DNA from: Bacillota bacterium
GTDB lineage: Bacteria > Bacillota > Dethiobacteria > DTU022
DNA length: 36,928 nucleotides
Assembly: GCA_012797175.1 (NCBI GenBank)
Contig: JAAZPQ010000096.1
Location: 1-36,928 of the forward strand
Direction: 5' to 3'
Shown here: piece after piece, positions 9,129-19,326 of the stretch
Layout: every line of letters begins with the position of its first letter
Position numbering within the stretch: the first letter of the stretch is position 1
Position numbers and translations under genes: made by a program
The notes under the pieces: model-generated
The model's database searches: none
What the model was told of the DNA's origin: nothing
The model's input: only the letters and a program-made list of their open reading frames with translations

Positions 9129-10367
9129 ATGGAGCATGAACAAAGAAAGGAAGCTTTGCGGCGGGCTGAGCAATTAAAAGAGACCATCCATGATTATGAA
9201 GCAGCCTTGCCGGCAATCCCGACCGGTTTTCAGCAGTGGCCTCGCATTTTACAGAACCAGGAGAGAATAAGATCGTTTCTCGGGGCTACCGACCGGGATT
9301 GGCAAAACTGGCGGTGGCATCTTAAACATCGCGTTACTACCACGGAGCTTTTAAAGAGATACCTTCCTTTGAGCCCGCAGCAGGTCGCTGAGATTGACCG
9401 GACCGGCGAACTTTATCGCTGGGCGGTCTCGCCATATTATCTCAGCCTGATCGATCCCGACAATCCGGACGATCCGATCCGCTGTCAGTCGATCCCGTCA
9501 ATTCTGGAGTGTGCCGACCGCACCGGGACCAGTGATCCCATGGATGAAGAGCACACCTCCCCTGCTCCGGCGGTAACCCGTCGCTACCCGGATCGCCTGA
9601 TTATTAACGTGACTAACCAGTGCGCGATGTACTGCCGGCATTGCCAGAGGCGGCGGAATATTGGTGAAATTGACTGCGCCACCCCTCGTCGTGATCTTGA
9701 GAAGGCTCTCGATTATGTCCGCCGCAATAAAGAGATTCGCGATGTGCTGCTTACCGGCGGAGATGCGTTTATGCTTAGCAACAGCGAGATTAAATGGCTG
9801 TTAGAGCAGCTGGAGCAGATTCCACATGTTGAGATTAAGCGCTTCGGGACGCGGACCCCGGTAACCCTACCGTTCCGGATTGACGATCAGCTTTGCGAAA
9901 TTCTATCCCGCCACCTACCGCTCTATATCAATACACAGTTCAATCATCCTCTTGAAGTAACTCCGGCGGCGCAAGAGGCCTGCCATAGGCTGGCCCGGGC
10001 GGGAGTCTCCCTGGGGAACCAGGCGGTGCTTTTAAAAGGGGTCAATAATGATCCCTTTGTTATGCGCAAGCTGAATCAGGAGCTGCTCAAGCTGATGGTC
10101 CGGCCGTACTATATTTTTCATCCGAAGAGAGTCAAGGGAACGGCCCATTTTTGGGTGAAGATCGAAGAGGGCCTGGAGGTAATGGAGTACCTGCGAGGCT
10201 ATACTTCGGGGCTGGCCATCCCTAACTATATCATTAATGCGCCGCAGGGTTATGGCAAAGTGCCCCTGTTGCCGCAATATCTTCTTTGGCTGGGCCGTGA
10301 TGAGGCCGTAATTAGAACGTGGGAGAACCGAATTATTAAAGTGGAAAACCGTGAAATGGGGGATTAA
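9129..10367 (+). CDS. eam: KamA-family radical SAM aminomutase, predicted glutamate 2,3-aminomutase
   Basis: 412 aa; CAMYCRHCQRRR radical SAM CxxxCxxC, DVLLTGGDAFMLS, GNQAVLLKGVNND, YYIFHPKRVKG and IINAPQGYGKVP. Lysine-anchoring Asp positions of KamA are Lys333 and Asn370 here, as in Clostridioides glutamate 2,3-aminomutase. Confidence 0.82.
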   Translation: MEHEQRKEALRRAEQLKETIHDYEAALPAIPTGFQQWPRILQNQERIRSFLGATDRDWQNWRWHLKHRVTTTELLKRYLPLSPQQVAEIDRTGELYRWAVSPYYLSLIDPDNPDDPIRCQSIPSILECADRTGTSDPMDEEHTSPAPAVTRRYPDRLIINVTNQCAMYCRHCQRRRNIGEIDCATPRRDLEKALDYVRRNKEIRDVLLTGGDAFMLSNSEIKWLLEQLEQIPHVEIKRFGTRTPVTLPFRIDDQLCEILSRHLPLYINTQFNHPLEVTPAAQEACHRLARAGVSLGNQAVLLKGVNNDPFVMRKLNQELLKLMVRPYYIFHPKRVKGTAHFWVKIEEGLEVMEYLRGYTSGLAIPNYIINAPQGYGKVPLLPQYLLWLGRDEAVIRTWENRIIKVENREMGD

Positions 10368-10448
10368 TCAGGGACAGCACCAATCTGAGCAGCACCTGGA
10401 TTTTGGAGGCGGCACCAGTTTTGCCAGGAAGACGCATCTAAAGAGATC

Positions 10449-11555
10449 ATGGAAGAGGAATTAATCTATTTAAACGCTCTGAACAGGATTTCTTTTCTGG
10501 GACCGGCCCGCATCGTCGCCCTGTTAAAGCATTTCGGTTCACCCCGGGAGGCCTGGTGCGCCTCCCGGAGCGAGCTCGGCGAAATTCCCGAGCTGAAGGG
10601 CTATGAAGAGCGGCTGCTCGATGAGCGCCGCCGGATTGACCCGCAGGGAGAGTGGCAGCGGCTGCAGAAGCTGCGGATCAGCTGTCTCTCGTTACATTCG
10701 TCCAACTACCCTCCTTTGCTGAAGCAGATCCCCCAGCCACCGCCGCTACTTTACTGCCGTGGAACCTGGCCGAAAAGTGACAGCCCGGCCGTGTCCGTTG
10801 TCGGAAGTCGCCGCTGTACCTTTTATGGTAGAGAGGTAGCCCGCCGCCTGGCCGGGGAGCTGGTCACTGCCGGGCTTATCGTTGTTAGCGGGATGGCCCT
10901 GGGCATCGATACGGCAGCACACGATGGTGCCCTGGAGGCTAAGGGAGAGACCATTGCCGTACTCGGCTGCAGCGTGGAACGCTGCTATCCTCTTGACAAC
11001 AGGGACTTGATGGCCCGGATTATTAAAAATGGGGCGGTGATCAGTGAATTTCCCCTGGATACTCCGCCCCTACCCCAGCATTTTCCCCGGCGCAACCGGA
11101 TCATCAGCGGCCTGACCTTGGGCACGGTTGTGGTGGAGGCCTCGGAGAAGAGCGGCGCCCTGATTACCGCCTTTCATGCGCTGGAGCAGAACCGCGAAGT
11201 CTTTGCCGTCCCCGGAAATATCGGCAGTCCTTACAGCCGCGGCTGCCACCGGCTGCTCAAAGAGGGCGCCCGCCTGGTCGAGACAGCTGAGGATATTCTA
11301 GAAGAACTGGGCCTTGACTGTGCCGGCAGCATCGCCGCGGCCGGGGCGGCGGCGACAGTGAGGGAGCAAAAAATAGCGGAGCTGGAGGAATCGGAAAGGC
11401 GTCTTTTAGAGTTAATCCCGTACCAACCGCAACATATTGATGAAATTATCCGCTGCAGCGGCAAGGAGGCAGCCCGGACCGGGGCCGACCTGTTGAGCCT
11501 GGAGTTAAAAGGATTAATTCGCCAGTTACCTGGTAAATATTTTATTCGAACGTAG
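10449..11555 (+). CDS. dprA: DNA processing protein DprA/Smf
   Basis: VVGSRRCTFYGREVARRLAGEL, VSGMALGIDTAAHDGAL, TIAVLGCSVERCYP, ISEFPLDTPPLPQHFPRRNRIISGL, VVVEASEKSGALITA. Confidence 0.96.
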   Translation: MEEELIYLNALNRISFLGPARIVALLKHFGSPREAWCASRSELGEIPELKGYEERLLDERRRIDPQGEWQRLQKLRISCLSLHSSNYPPLLKQIPQPPPLLYCRGTWPKSDSPAVSVVGSRRCTFYGREVARRLAGELVTAGLIVVSGMALGIDTAAHDGALEAKGETIAVLGCSVERCYPLDNRDLMARIIKNGAVISEFPLDTPPLPQHFPRRNRIISGLTLGTVVVEASEKSGALITAFHALEQNREVFAVPGNIGSPYSRGCHRLLKEGARLVETAEDILEELGLDCAGSIAAAGAAATVREQKIAELEESERRLLELIPYQPQHIDEIIRCSGKEAARTGADLLSLELKGLIRQLPGKYFIRT

Positions 11556-11610
11556 TTTATGATAAGATACAACGGACTAGAAAGCCTTGTCTTTGAATGG
11601 AGGAGGAGCA

Positions 11611-13737
11611 ATGAGCGGTTCCCTGGTGATTGTGGAATCACCAACGAAAGCACGCACATTAAGAAAATTTTTAGGGTCGAACTACCGGGTTTTAGCATCG
11701 CAGGGCCATTTGATCGACCTGCCCAAAAGCAAACTGGGGATTGACCTGGAAAACGATTTTGCACCGCGTTACATTACTATCCGCGGTAAAGGGAAAGTTC
11801 TGCAGAAGCTGAAAGAGGCGGGGAAAAAAGCTGAGAAGGTGTACCTGGCCGCCGACCCTGACCGCGAAGGTGAGGCCATCTGCTGGCATCTCAGCCAGGC
11901 CTTAAAAATCGATCCCGATCTGCCCTGCCGGGTCGAGTTTAATGAGATCACTGAAAACGCGGTCAAGGAAGCATTCAAACATCCCCGTTCGATCGATATG
12001 AACCGGGTTGATGCTCAGCAGGCCCGCCGGATCTTGGATCGCCTCGTAGGGTACCAGATCAGCCCCTTGCTCTGGCGCAATGTTCGCAGCGGTCTTAGTG
12101 CCGGACGGGTTCAGTCGGTGGCTCTTCGCCTGATCTGTGAACGGCAGAAAGAGATTGAAGAATTTATTGAGGAGGAGTACTGGACCCTGGAGGCGCTCCT
12201 GCAGGCTGACGGTACCGACAGCTCCTTTAAGGCATCGCTGGAGCGCCATCGCGGTGAAAAGGTAGCCTTGGCTGACCAGCAGGCTGCCAGCAAGGTTATA
12301 GAAGATTTAACCGGGGCTCTTTTTACCGTTAAGCAGATTAAAAAAAGTCGGCGGAGGCGCCGCCCGGCCCCGCCCTTTATTACAAGTAGCCTGCAGCAGG
12401 AGGCTGCCTCGAAATTAGGTTTTACCGGGCGTAAAACCATGGCCCTGGCTCAACAGCTCTACGAAGGAATCAACCTCGGCGACGGTCAAACCTCGGGGCT
12501 GATCACCTATATCCGGACCGACTCCACCCGCGTGGCTGCGCAGGCTCAGCACGAGGCACGGGAGCTGATTGCCAACCGTTTCGGCGAGGATTATCTCCCG
12601 GCCCGGCCTCCGCAATACCGCTCCCGTAAAAGTGCCCAGGAGGCCCACGAGGCCATTCGTCCGACCGCGGTACACAATACACCCCAGGCTCTCCAGCCTT
12701 ATTTAAGCCGAGATCAGGCCCGGCTTTACAAGCTGATCTGGGAAAGATTCGTGGCCAGCCAGATGGCTCCCGCGGTTTACGATCAGGTGAGGGTCGATAT
12801 TGCCGCCGGGGAGTACGAATTCAAAGCGTCTGGCTCAAGCCTGGCCTTTCCCGGTTTCTTGAAGGTTTACCCCGCTGCCGAGAAGGAAGAGGAGACGGTG
12901 TTGCCACCACTTAAGGAAGGGCAGCAACTTAACTTGGTTGAGTTTTTGCCCCGGCAGCATTTTACTCAACCACCGCCCCGGTACAATGATGCTTCGCTGA
13001 TCAAGACCCTCGAAGAGAAGGGGATCGGCCGGCCGAGCACCTATGTGCCGATTATCGAAACGATTATCAACCGGGGTTACGTCGTCAGGGAGAAGAAGGC
13101 TTTTACTCCAACCGAGTTAGGTTTTATTGTAGTCGACTTGATGAAACAGCACTTTCCCGAAGTGATCGATGTTGATTTCACGGCGCGCTTAGAAGAGCAG
13201 CTCGACCAGGTTGAAGAAGGAAAGCTTGAGCGCAATGTAGTTTTGCATGATTTTTATCAAACCTTCCAGGAGCAGCTCCGGGCGGCGGAGCGGGAGATGA
13301 AGAAGGTCGAACTGAAGGTCGAGGTTAGCGAAGAGACCTGCCCCCGTTGCGGCAAGAACCTGGTTTATAAACACGGCCGGTTCGGGCGATTTTTGGCCTG
13401 TCCGGGATATCCGGAATGTAAATATACAAAAAATATTGTTAAACAGACCGGGGTTCCCTGCCCTCTGGACGGCGGCATGCTGGTTGAGCGGCGCAGTAGA
13501 AAGGGCCGGATTTTTTACGGGTGCAGCAATTACCCGCAATGCCGCTTTTCTGTCTGGGATAAACCGGTGCCAGGAAAATGCCCCCGGTGCGGTTCGCTAA
13601 TGGTCCAGCCCAACCAGCGCAGCAAAAAAGGGATCTGCTGTTCCAACAAGGAGTGTGGTTACAAGGCGAGCTCTTCACCGGAAGCTGTGGAGGATCCGGT
13701 CTCCCGGTCAACAGGCGGAGCCAGGTTAAATTCGTAG
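11611..13737 (+). CDS. topA: DNA topoisomerase I
   Basis: SLVIVESPTKARTLRKFLG, AADPDREGEAICWHL, GLSAGRVQSVALRL, GLITYIRTDSTR, EKGIGRPSTYVPII, C-terminal Cys4 zinc ribbons. Start set to the internal ATG after GGAGGAGCA. Confidence 0.96.
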   Translation: MSGSLVIVESPTKARTLRKFLGSNYRVLASQGHLIDLPKSKLGIDLENDFAPRYITIRGKGKVLQKLKEAGKKAEKVYLAADPDREGEAICWHLSQALKIDPDLPCRVEFNEITENAVKEAFKHPRSIDMNRVDAQQARRILDRLVGYQISPLLWRNVRSGLSAGRVQSVALRLICERQKEIEEFIEEEYWTLEALLQADGTDSSFKASLERHRGEKVALADQQAASKVIEDLTGALFTVKQIKKSRRRRRPAPPFITSSLQQEAASKLGFTGRKTMALAQQLYEGINLGDGQTSGLITYIRTDSTRVAAQAQHEARELIANRFGEDYLPARPPQYRSRKSAQEAHEAIRPTAVHNTPQALQPYLSRDQARLYKLIWERFVASQMAPAVYDQVRVDIAAGEYEFKASGSSLAFPGFLKVYPAAEKEEETVLPPLKEGQQLNLVEFLPRQHFTQPPPRYNDASLIKTLEEKGIGRPSTYVPIIETIINRGYVVREKKAFTPTELGFIVVDLMKQHFPEVIDVDFTARLEEQLDQVEEGKLERNVVLHDFYQTFQEQLRAAEREMKKVELKVEVSEETCPRCGKNLVYKHGRFGRFLACPGYPECKYTKNIVKQTGVPCPLDGGMLVERRSRKGRIFYGCSNYPQCRFSVWDKPVPGKCPRCGSLMVQPNQRSKKGICCSNKECGYKASSSPEAVEDPVSRSTGGARLNS

Positions 13738-13812
13738 AAAGGCGCTGTTTTGTGTCGACAGCGGGCTACAGATTGCACCAATCTTTTTAAAAGAGTTAAA
13801 AGAGCGTTTTGC

Positions 13813-13841
13813 TTGCATATGCAAAACTGTTATGCTAATAT
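13813..13841 (+). promoter_or_regulatory. Candidate sigma-A extended -10 promoter for xerC-hslVU-codY
   Basis: TTGCAT (13813-13818), 17-bp spacer, TG-C-TAATAT (13833-13841); directly upstream of xerC. TTGCATATGCAA is also a 12-bp palindrome. Confidence 0.4.
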
Positions 13842-13850
13842 CTACTGAGG

Positions 13851-14774
13851 GTGCAACTTTTGGATAATCAATTGGAGCGTTTTCTTAATTACCTGGAGGT
13901 AGAAGTAAACGCATCCCCCCTTACCTTACAGGGCTATCGTCATGATATCGTTCAGTTCCTGTTAGTTACCAGGGAAGGGGACAGCCCGATTCAGGAGGCG
14001 GACCATCATCTGCTCCGCTCATACCTGGCCTGGCTGAAAGAGAACGATTACACTCGCAGCTCGGCAGCGCGTAAATTGTCAGCGGTGCGTTCCTTTTTGG
14101 GCTTTTTGCAGCAAGAAGGCGACTTGGAGAAAGGAACCTGGCGTAATGTCTCCAGGCCGCGGCAGGAGAAGAAGTTACCGCAGTTCTTCTACTACCATGA
14201 AGTTGTCGCCTTCTTGGAGGCGCCCGACTGTGGTACACTACTGGGCTATCGGGACCGGACCATCTTTGAGCTGCTCTATGCCAGCGGTCTGCGGGTTAGC
14301 GAGTTAACCGGCCTGGAGATCTCTTCTTGCAACCTGGAAGAGCGGCTGATTAAGGTAGCCGGTAAAGGAAGTAAGGAGCGAATCGTTCCTACGGGAAGGG
14401 TTGCCGCCGCTTTCTTGAAAGAATACCTGGGCCGGGTCCGGCCGCTGTTGCTATCTGCTGCCGGAGAAGGCGCTTCTAAAACAGAGAGGGTTTTTCTCAA
14501 CCATCGCGGCGGTCCTCTGAGCGACCGCGGGGTGCGTTATATTTTTGAAAAATATATTCGTCAAGTCTCACATAAGGAGGGTCTTACACCCCACTCATTG
14601 CGGCACTCGTTTGCCACCCACCTGTTGGAACGAGGAGCTGATTTAAGGGTAGTCCAGGAGCTTCTTGGACATGCCAGCATCTCGACTACGCAAATTTATA
14701 CACATATTAGCAAGGGGCATCTCTGGGATGTATACCACCGGGCCCATCCGCGAAGTATAGTCGAAGAAGAATAA
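13851..14774 (+). CDS. xerC: Tyrosine recombinase XerC (CodV)
   Basis: [25 protein letters not shown]-like block, [51 protein letters not shown]. Confidence 0.95.
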   Translation: MQLLDNQLERFLNYLEVEVNASPLTLQGYRHDIVQFLLVTREGDSPIQEADHHLLRSYLAWLKENDYTRSSAARKLSAVRSFLGFLQQEGDLEKGTWRNVSRPRQEKKLPQFFYYHEVVAFLEAPDCGTLLGYRDRTIFELLYASGLRVSELTGLEISSCNLEERLIKVAGKGSKERIVPTGRVAAAFLKEYLGRVRPLLLSAAGEGASKTERVFLNHRGGPLSDRGVRYIFEKYIRQVSHKEGLTPHSLRHSFATHLLERGADLRVVQELLGHASISTTQIYTHISKGHLWDVYHRAHPRSIVEEE

Positions 14775-14784
14775 AAGAGGTGGA

Positions 14785-15318
14785 ATGATGTTCCAGGGAA
14801 CGACAATTGTTGCGGTAAAAAAAGGAAGCAAAGTCGCCCTCGGCGGCGATGGACAGGTGACCTTCGGCAACAGCACAGTTCTCAAACACGGAGCCAGGAA
14901 AGTCCGCCGGCTCTATGAGAATAAGATTATTGCCGGTTACGCCGGTTCGGTGGCCGATGCTTTAACTCTTTGTGAAAAATTGGAGATGAAGCTGGAAAAT
15001 TACCAGGGGAACCTTACCCGGGCAGCGGTAGAGCTGGCCAAAGAGTGGCGGACCGACCGGGTGCTCCGGCGCCTGGAAGCGATGCTGCTGGCCGCTAGCA
15101 GTAAAGAATTGCTGTTGATCTCCGGCACCGGTGAGGTTATTGAACCCGATGATGAAATTGCCGCTGTCGGGTCCGGGGCGCCGTACGCCCTGGCTGCCGC
15201 CAAGGCCTTGTCCCGGAACAGCGAGCTGGAGCCGCGTGAAATTGTTTACCAGGCTTTGAAGATCGCCTCGGAAATTTGCATCTATACCAATGACCGGATC
15301 ATCATAGAAGAGCTGTAG
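14785..15318 (+). CDS. hslV: ATP-dependent protease subunit HslV (ClpQ/CodW)
   Basis: [25 protein letters not shown]-terminal Thr protease motif, [32 protein letters not shown]. Confidence 0.96.
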   Translation: MMFQGTTIVAVKKGSKVALGGDGQVTFGNSTVLKHGARKVRRLYENKIIAGYAGSVADALTLCEKLEMKLENYQGNLTRAAVELAKEWRTDRVLRRLEAMLLAASSKELLLISGTGEVIEPDDEIAAVGSGAPYALAAAKALSRNSELEPREIVYQALKIASEICIYTNDRIIIEEL

Positions 15319-15323
15319 AGGGG

Positions 15324-16748
15324 TTGGAGCAGATGTTTACGGATAATTTAACTCCCCGCCAGATTGTAGACGAACTGGACCGCTATATCATCGGCCAGGA
15401 AGAGGCGAAACGTTGCGTGGCGGTAGCGCTGCGCAACCGCTATCGTCGAAAGCAGTTAACGGGGGAGCTGCAGGAAGAGATTATCCCGAAAAATATACTG
15501 ATGATTGGCCCGACCGGGATCGGTAAAACTGAAATTGCCCGCCGCCTGGCCCGCTTGGTAGATGCCCCCTTTGTCAAGGTGGAGGCGACTAAATTTACCG
15601 AAGTTGGCTATGTGGGGCGTGATGTTGAATCGATGGTCCGTGATCTCGTCGAGACTGCCATCCGGATTGTCCAACATGAGCGAATGAAGGCGGTAGAGCA
15701 GAAAGCAGAGCAGGCGGCTGAAGAAAAACTGGTGGAACTGTTGGTACCACTGCCCCAAAAACGGCGCCGCCAGGTAAATCCTCTGGGGATTATATTTTCT
15801 CCCCCGGCTGCTCCTGAAGAGACTGTCGCTGAAGATGGCAATTACCTGGAACGGCTGCATCAAGCCCGGGAAAAACAGAAATTGATCTCTGAAAAGTTAA
15901 AGAAGGGTGATCTGGAAGAAGAGTACGTGGAAATTGAAATTGAAGATCGGCGCCCGCCTATGCTCGAAATATTTACCGGGCAGGGGATGGAGGAGATGGG
16001 CGTTAATCTACAGGATATTCTGGGAAACATGGTTCCCTCCCGGAAAATTAAAAGAAAGGTGACTGTTGCTGAAGCCCGGAAAATATTAAAACAGGAGGAG
16101 GCCCAAAAACTCATAGATATGGATGCAGTTATTTCTGAGGCTATTGTCAGGGCAGAACAACTGGGGATCATCTTTATCGATGAAATCGACAAGATTGCTG
16201 GAAAAGGTGGTTACGCGGCTGGCCCTGATGTTTCCCGGGAAGGTGTCCAGAGGGATATCCTGCCCATTGTCGAAGGTTCGACAGTGGTGACCAAGTATGG
16301 TCCGGTAAAAAGTGATCACATTCTCTTTATTGCTGCCGGAGCTTTTCATATGAGCAAGCCTTCTGACTTAATTCCAGAGTTACAGGGGCGATTTCCAATC
16401 CGGGTGGAGCTACACAGCCTCACCGAAGAAGATTTTAAACGGATCCTTACAGAGCCGAGCAATGCCTTGATTAAACAGTACACCGCTCTTTTGGAGACGG
16501 AGGGAGTTAGTTTAACATTCACCCCGGGAGCAGTTGAAGAGATCGCCCGGGTGGCCTGTGAGCTTAATCAGGAGATGGAAAACATCGGTGCTCGCCGCCT
16601 ACATACCATCATGGAGAAGGTTCTCGAAGAGCTCTCTTATGAATTGCCTGACCCGGACACCAAAGAAATAAGCATCGATCGGGGGTATGTCAGGAATAAA
16701 TTAATGAAAATTGTTAAAAATAAAGACTTAAGTAAATATATTCTCTAA
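15324..16748 (+). CDS. hslU: ATP-dependent protease ATPase subunit HslU (ClpY/CodX)
   Basis: [79 protein letters not shown]. Confidence 0.97.
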   Translation: MEQMFTDNLTPRQIVDELDRYIIGQEEAKRCVAVALRNRYRRKQLTGELQEEIIPKNILMIGPTGIGKTEIARRLARLVDAPFVKVEATKFTEVGYVGRDVESMVRDLVETAIRIVQHERMKAVEQKAEQAAEEKLVELLVPLPQKRRRQVNPLGIIFSPPAAPEETVAEDGNYLERLHQAREKQKLISEKLKKGDLEEEYVEIEIEDRRPPMLEIFTGQGMEEMGVNLQDILGNMVPSRKIKRKVTVAEARKILKQEEAQKLIDMDAVISEAIVRAEQLGIIFIDEIDKIAGKGGYAAGPDVSREGVQRDILPIVEGSTVVTKYGPVKSDHILFIAAGAFHMSKPSDLIPELQGRFPIRVELHSLTEEDFKRILTEPSNALIKQYTALLETEGVSLTFTPGAVEEIARVACELNQEMENIGARRLHTIMEKVLEELSYELPDPDTKEISIDRGYVRNKLMKIVKNKDLSKYIL

Positions 16749-16767
16749 AAAATGTAAAAGAAGGTAG

Positions 16768-17574
16768 GTGAACGACGTGATTTCTTCTCCTTTGCTAGAG
16801 AAGACCCGTCGCATCAACAAAATTCTACAGAAAACAGCCGGTCAGCATGTCGATTTCACCGAAGTTGCTGAAGTGCTTAAAAATGTAATCAATGCAAATG
16901 TCTATCTTGTTGACCGCCAGGGGGAAATCCTGGGCTATGCTCTAGTAGACGAATTTGAATGTGAGCTGATGATCAACAATGTTCTGAAGGAGGGGCGCTT
17001 TCCGGAATATTATAATGAGTTCCTTCTTCGCGGCGAGGAATCCCGGGTAAACGTACGCCAAAAATCGAATGACTGTGTCTTTCTTAAAGCCGAACGCTGC
17101 CTTTTTACCGACAAGATTATCACGGTAATTCCCATTGTCGGTGGTGGAAAACGGCTGGGCACAATTCTGCTGGCCCGTTTCAACGATCTCTTTAATGCGG
17201 AGGACCTTGTCCTTGCTGAAACCGGCGCTACCGTGGTCGGTATGGAGATCCTGCGGGAGAAAGCAGAAAAGATTGAAGAGGAGGCGCGAAATAAAGCTGT
17301 TGTGCAGCTGGCTATTGCGACCCTTTCTTACTCTGAATTAGAAGCGGTCGAGCATATCTTTGAAGAGCTCGGCGGTGATGAAGGTCTTCTGGTAGCCAGT
17401 AAAATTGCCGATCAACTGGGTATTACCCGTTCGGTAATTGTTAACGCGCTTCGTAAGTTCGAAAGCGCCGGGGTGATCGAGTCGCGCTCACTGGGCATGA
17501 AAGGTACCTACATTAAGGTACTCAACCCTTATCTGCTTGAGCATCTTGCGAAAAAATCAAAAAGTATCTCCTGA
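16768..17574 (+). CDS. codY: GTP-sensing transcriptional pleiotropic repressor CodY
   Basis: [15 protein letters not shown]-terminus, GAF-like domain and C-terminal w[47 protein letters not shown]; syntenic with hslVU. Confidence 0.96.
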   Translation: MNDVISSPLLEKTRRINKILQKTAGQHVDFTEVAEVLKNVINANVYLVDRQGEILGYALVDEFECELMINNVLKEGRFPEYYNEFLLRGEESRVNVRQKSNDCVFLKAERCLFTDKIITVIPIVGGGKRLGTILLARFNDLFNAEDLVLAETGATVVGMEILREKAEKIEEEARNKAVVQLAIATLSYSELEAVEHIFEELGGDEGLLVASKIADQLGITRSVIVNALRKFESAGVIESRSLGMKGTYIKVLNPYLLEHLAKKSKSIS

Positions 17575-17596
17575 GTAACTGTTTTTTAGGTTGATT

Positions 17597-17636
17597 AAAA
17601 TAGAGTAATTTGAACCGTAAATTACTCTATTTTTTT
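17597..17636 (+). terminator. Rho-independent terminator after codY
   Basis: AAAATAGAGTAATTT-GAACCGT-AAATTACTCTATTTT, perfect 15-bp stem followed by a T-run. Confidence 0.88.
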
Positions 17637-17737
17637 ATAGGTAAACTGTAAGGCGATTATTTATACTAAAAGATGAAATCGGGCCCATTATCAATCGCTT
17701 TACCGGCCAAATATAATTGCCTGGGGGTTGTTAGCGC

Positions 17738-19300
17738 TTGCAACAGGGAGCTTATCAATATGCTAACCTGGTGATGGCAGGGCTTTCCATCTACCTGCTG
17801 ATCATGCTTGCGGTGGGGTGGTGGAGCCATAAGCAGATTAGAAACAGCACCGATTTTATCATCGCCGGCAGACGTCTTCCGCTCTTTCTTACTACCGGAA
17901 CCTTATTTGCTACCTGGTTTTGCGGTGGCACCCTCATGGGGACAGCGGCCCAGTCTTATCTTTTTGGCAACCAGGGCGTCATTTTTGATCCGTGGGGCTC
18001 AACGCTTTCATTACTTTTAACCGGCCTGATTTTTGCCCGCCTCATACGCCGGGGCGGCTATCTCACGGTCATTGATTTTTTCGATCTGCGCTACGGTAAA
18101 AAGATGGGGCTGCTGGCGGCGTTAGTCCAGGTTGTGGCGGAGATTGGCTGGGTCGGAGGGCAACTGGTCGCTTTTGGAGTGATCTTGCAGCTGTTTGCCG
18201 GCATCCCCGTTTTCTGGGGGATAACTTTATCCTGTGCCGTCTTAATTATCTATACATATCTTGGAGGAATGTGGTCGGTGACGGTTACTGATCTCTTACA
18301 GACGGGAATGATCATTGCCGGTGCGGCAGTGCTGCTTTTCACGGTTGTCCCGCAGGCGGGAGGCTGGGAGCATCTTTTCGCCTCTGCTGGCAACCGGGCC
18401 GGGATTCCCGCTAGGGCCCTCGTTCCCACAGAAGAACACGGCTACCTCGGTTATTTTGGCCTGCCGGGATGGTTCTACTACCTGGGAGCCTGGCTTTCAA
18501 CCGGCCTGGGGGATATCCCCTCCCAGGATCTGGCTCAACGTCTGCTGGCGGCAAAAAACGAGAGGGTGGCCTCCTGGAGCGCAATCATCGCCGCGGCCCT
18601 TTACCTAACGGTGGGCATGGTCCCGGTTCTGCTCGGGTCGATCATGTACGGGCTAAACCCGGAGTTGACCATTGCCGAGACTGAGATGATCCTACCCTAC
18701 CTGGCCATCAATTACCTGCCCCCTGTTTTAACGGTTATCTTTGCTGTCGCCCTGGTAGCCGCCTTGATGTCCAGCTCCGACAGCGCCTTGCTGGCTGCTT
18801 CTTCGGTAATCGGCTGCAATTTATTGCGTTATTTCAAGCCTGATGCCGATTCCAGGCTCATCTTAAAAGTAACGCGGCTCTGTATCCCCTTTATCGCCAT
18901 AAGCTCCTTGTTGATCGCCTGCTATGCCCAGACTATTTATATGCTTGCGGTGATCAGCTGGTCTTTAATCCTGGTCGGCCTGTTTGCGCCTTATGCTGCC
19001 GGTTACTTCTGGAAAAAATGCAACCAGAGCGGGGCTGTCGCCGCGTTGGTCGGCGGCTTGATTTCTTGGATCCTGGCGATTGTCTACTTGATGCACCGTG
19101 TGACCATGGCGGCAAATCTAGGCGCGGTAGAAGCAGGTGTGGTTCAGATGGATTGGGCGATCTGGGATGCTGTCTATATCGGCTCCATTCCGGCCTTTGC
19201 GGTCTCAGTTCTGCTCATGATCACGGTCTCCCTGGCCACGCAAAAAAAAGATCCTCCCCGGCCGCTGGTTGACATTAATGGTCACCCTTTTCAGCCCTAG
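17738..19300 (+). CDS. Sodium:solute symporter (SSS family)
   Basis: 520 aa, about 13 TM helices; STDFIIAGRRLPLFLTTGTLFATWFCGGTLMGTA, GDIPSQDLAQRLLAAKNERVA, AALMSSSDSALLAASSVIGCNL. Confidence 0.88.
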   Translation: MQQGAYQYANLVMAGLSIYLLIMLAVGWWSHKQIRNSTDFIIAGRRLPLFLTTGTLFATWFCGGTLMGTAAQSYLFGNQGVIFDPWGSTLSLLLTGLIFARLIRRGGYLTVIDFFDLRYGKKMGLLAALVQVVAEIGWVGGQLVAFGVILQLFAGIPVFWGITLSCAVLIIYTYLGGMWSVTVTDLLQTGMIIAGAAVLLFTVVPQAGGWEHLFASAGNRAGIPARALVPTEEHGYLGYFGLPGWFYYLGAWLSTGLGDIPSQDLAQRLLAAKNERVASWSAIIAAALYLTVGMVPVLLGSIMYGLNPELTIAETEMILPYLAINYLPPVLTVIFAVALVAALMSSSDSALLAASSVIGCNLLRYFKPDADSRLILKVTRLCIPFIAISSLLIACYAQTIYMLAVISWSLILVGLFAPYAAGYFWKKCNQSGAVAALVGGLISWILAIVYLMHRVTMAANLGAVEAGVVQMDWAIWDAVYIGSIPAFAVSVLLMITVSLATQKKDPPRPLVDINGHPFQP

Positions 19301-19326
19301 TCGAAGAATAAAGAATAGAGGGTTCT

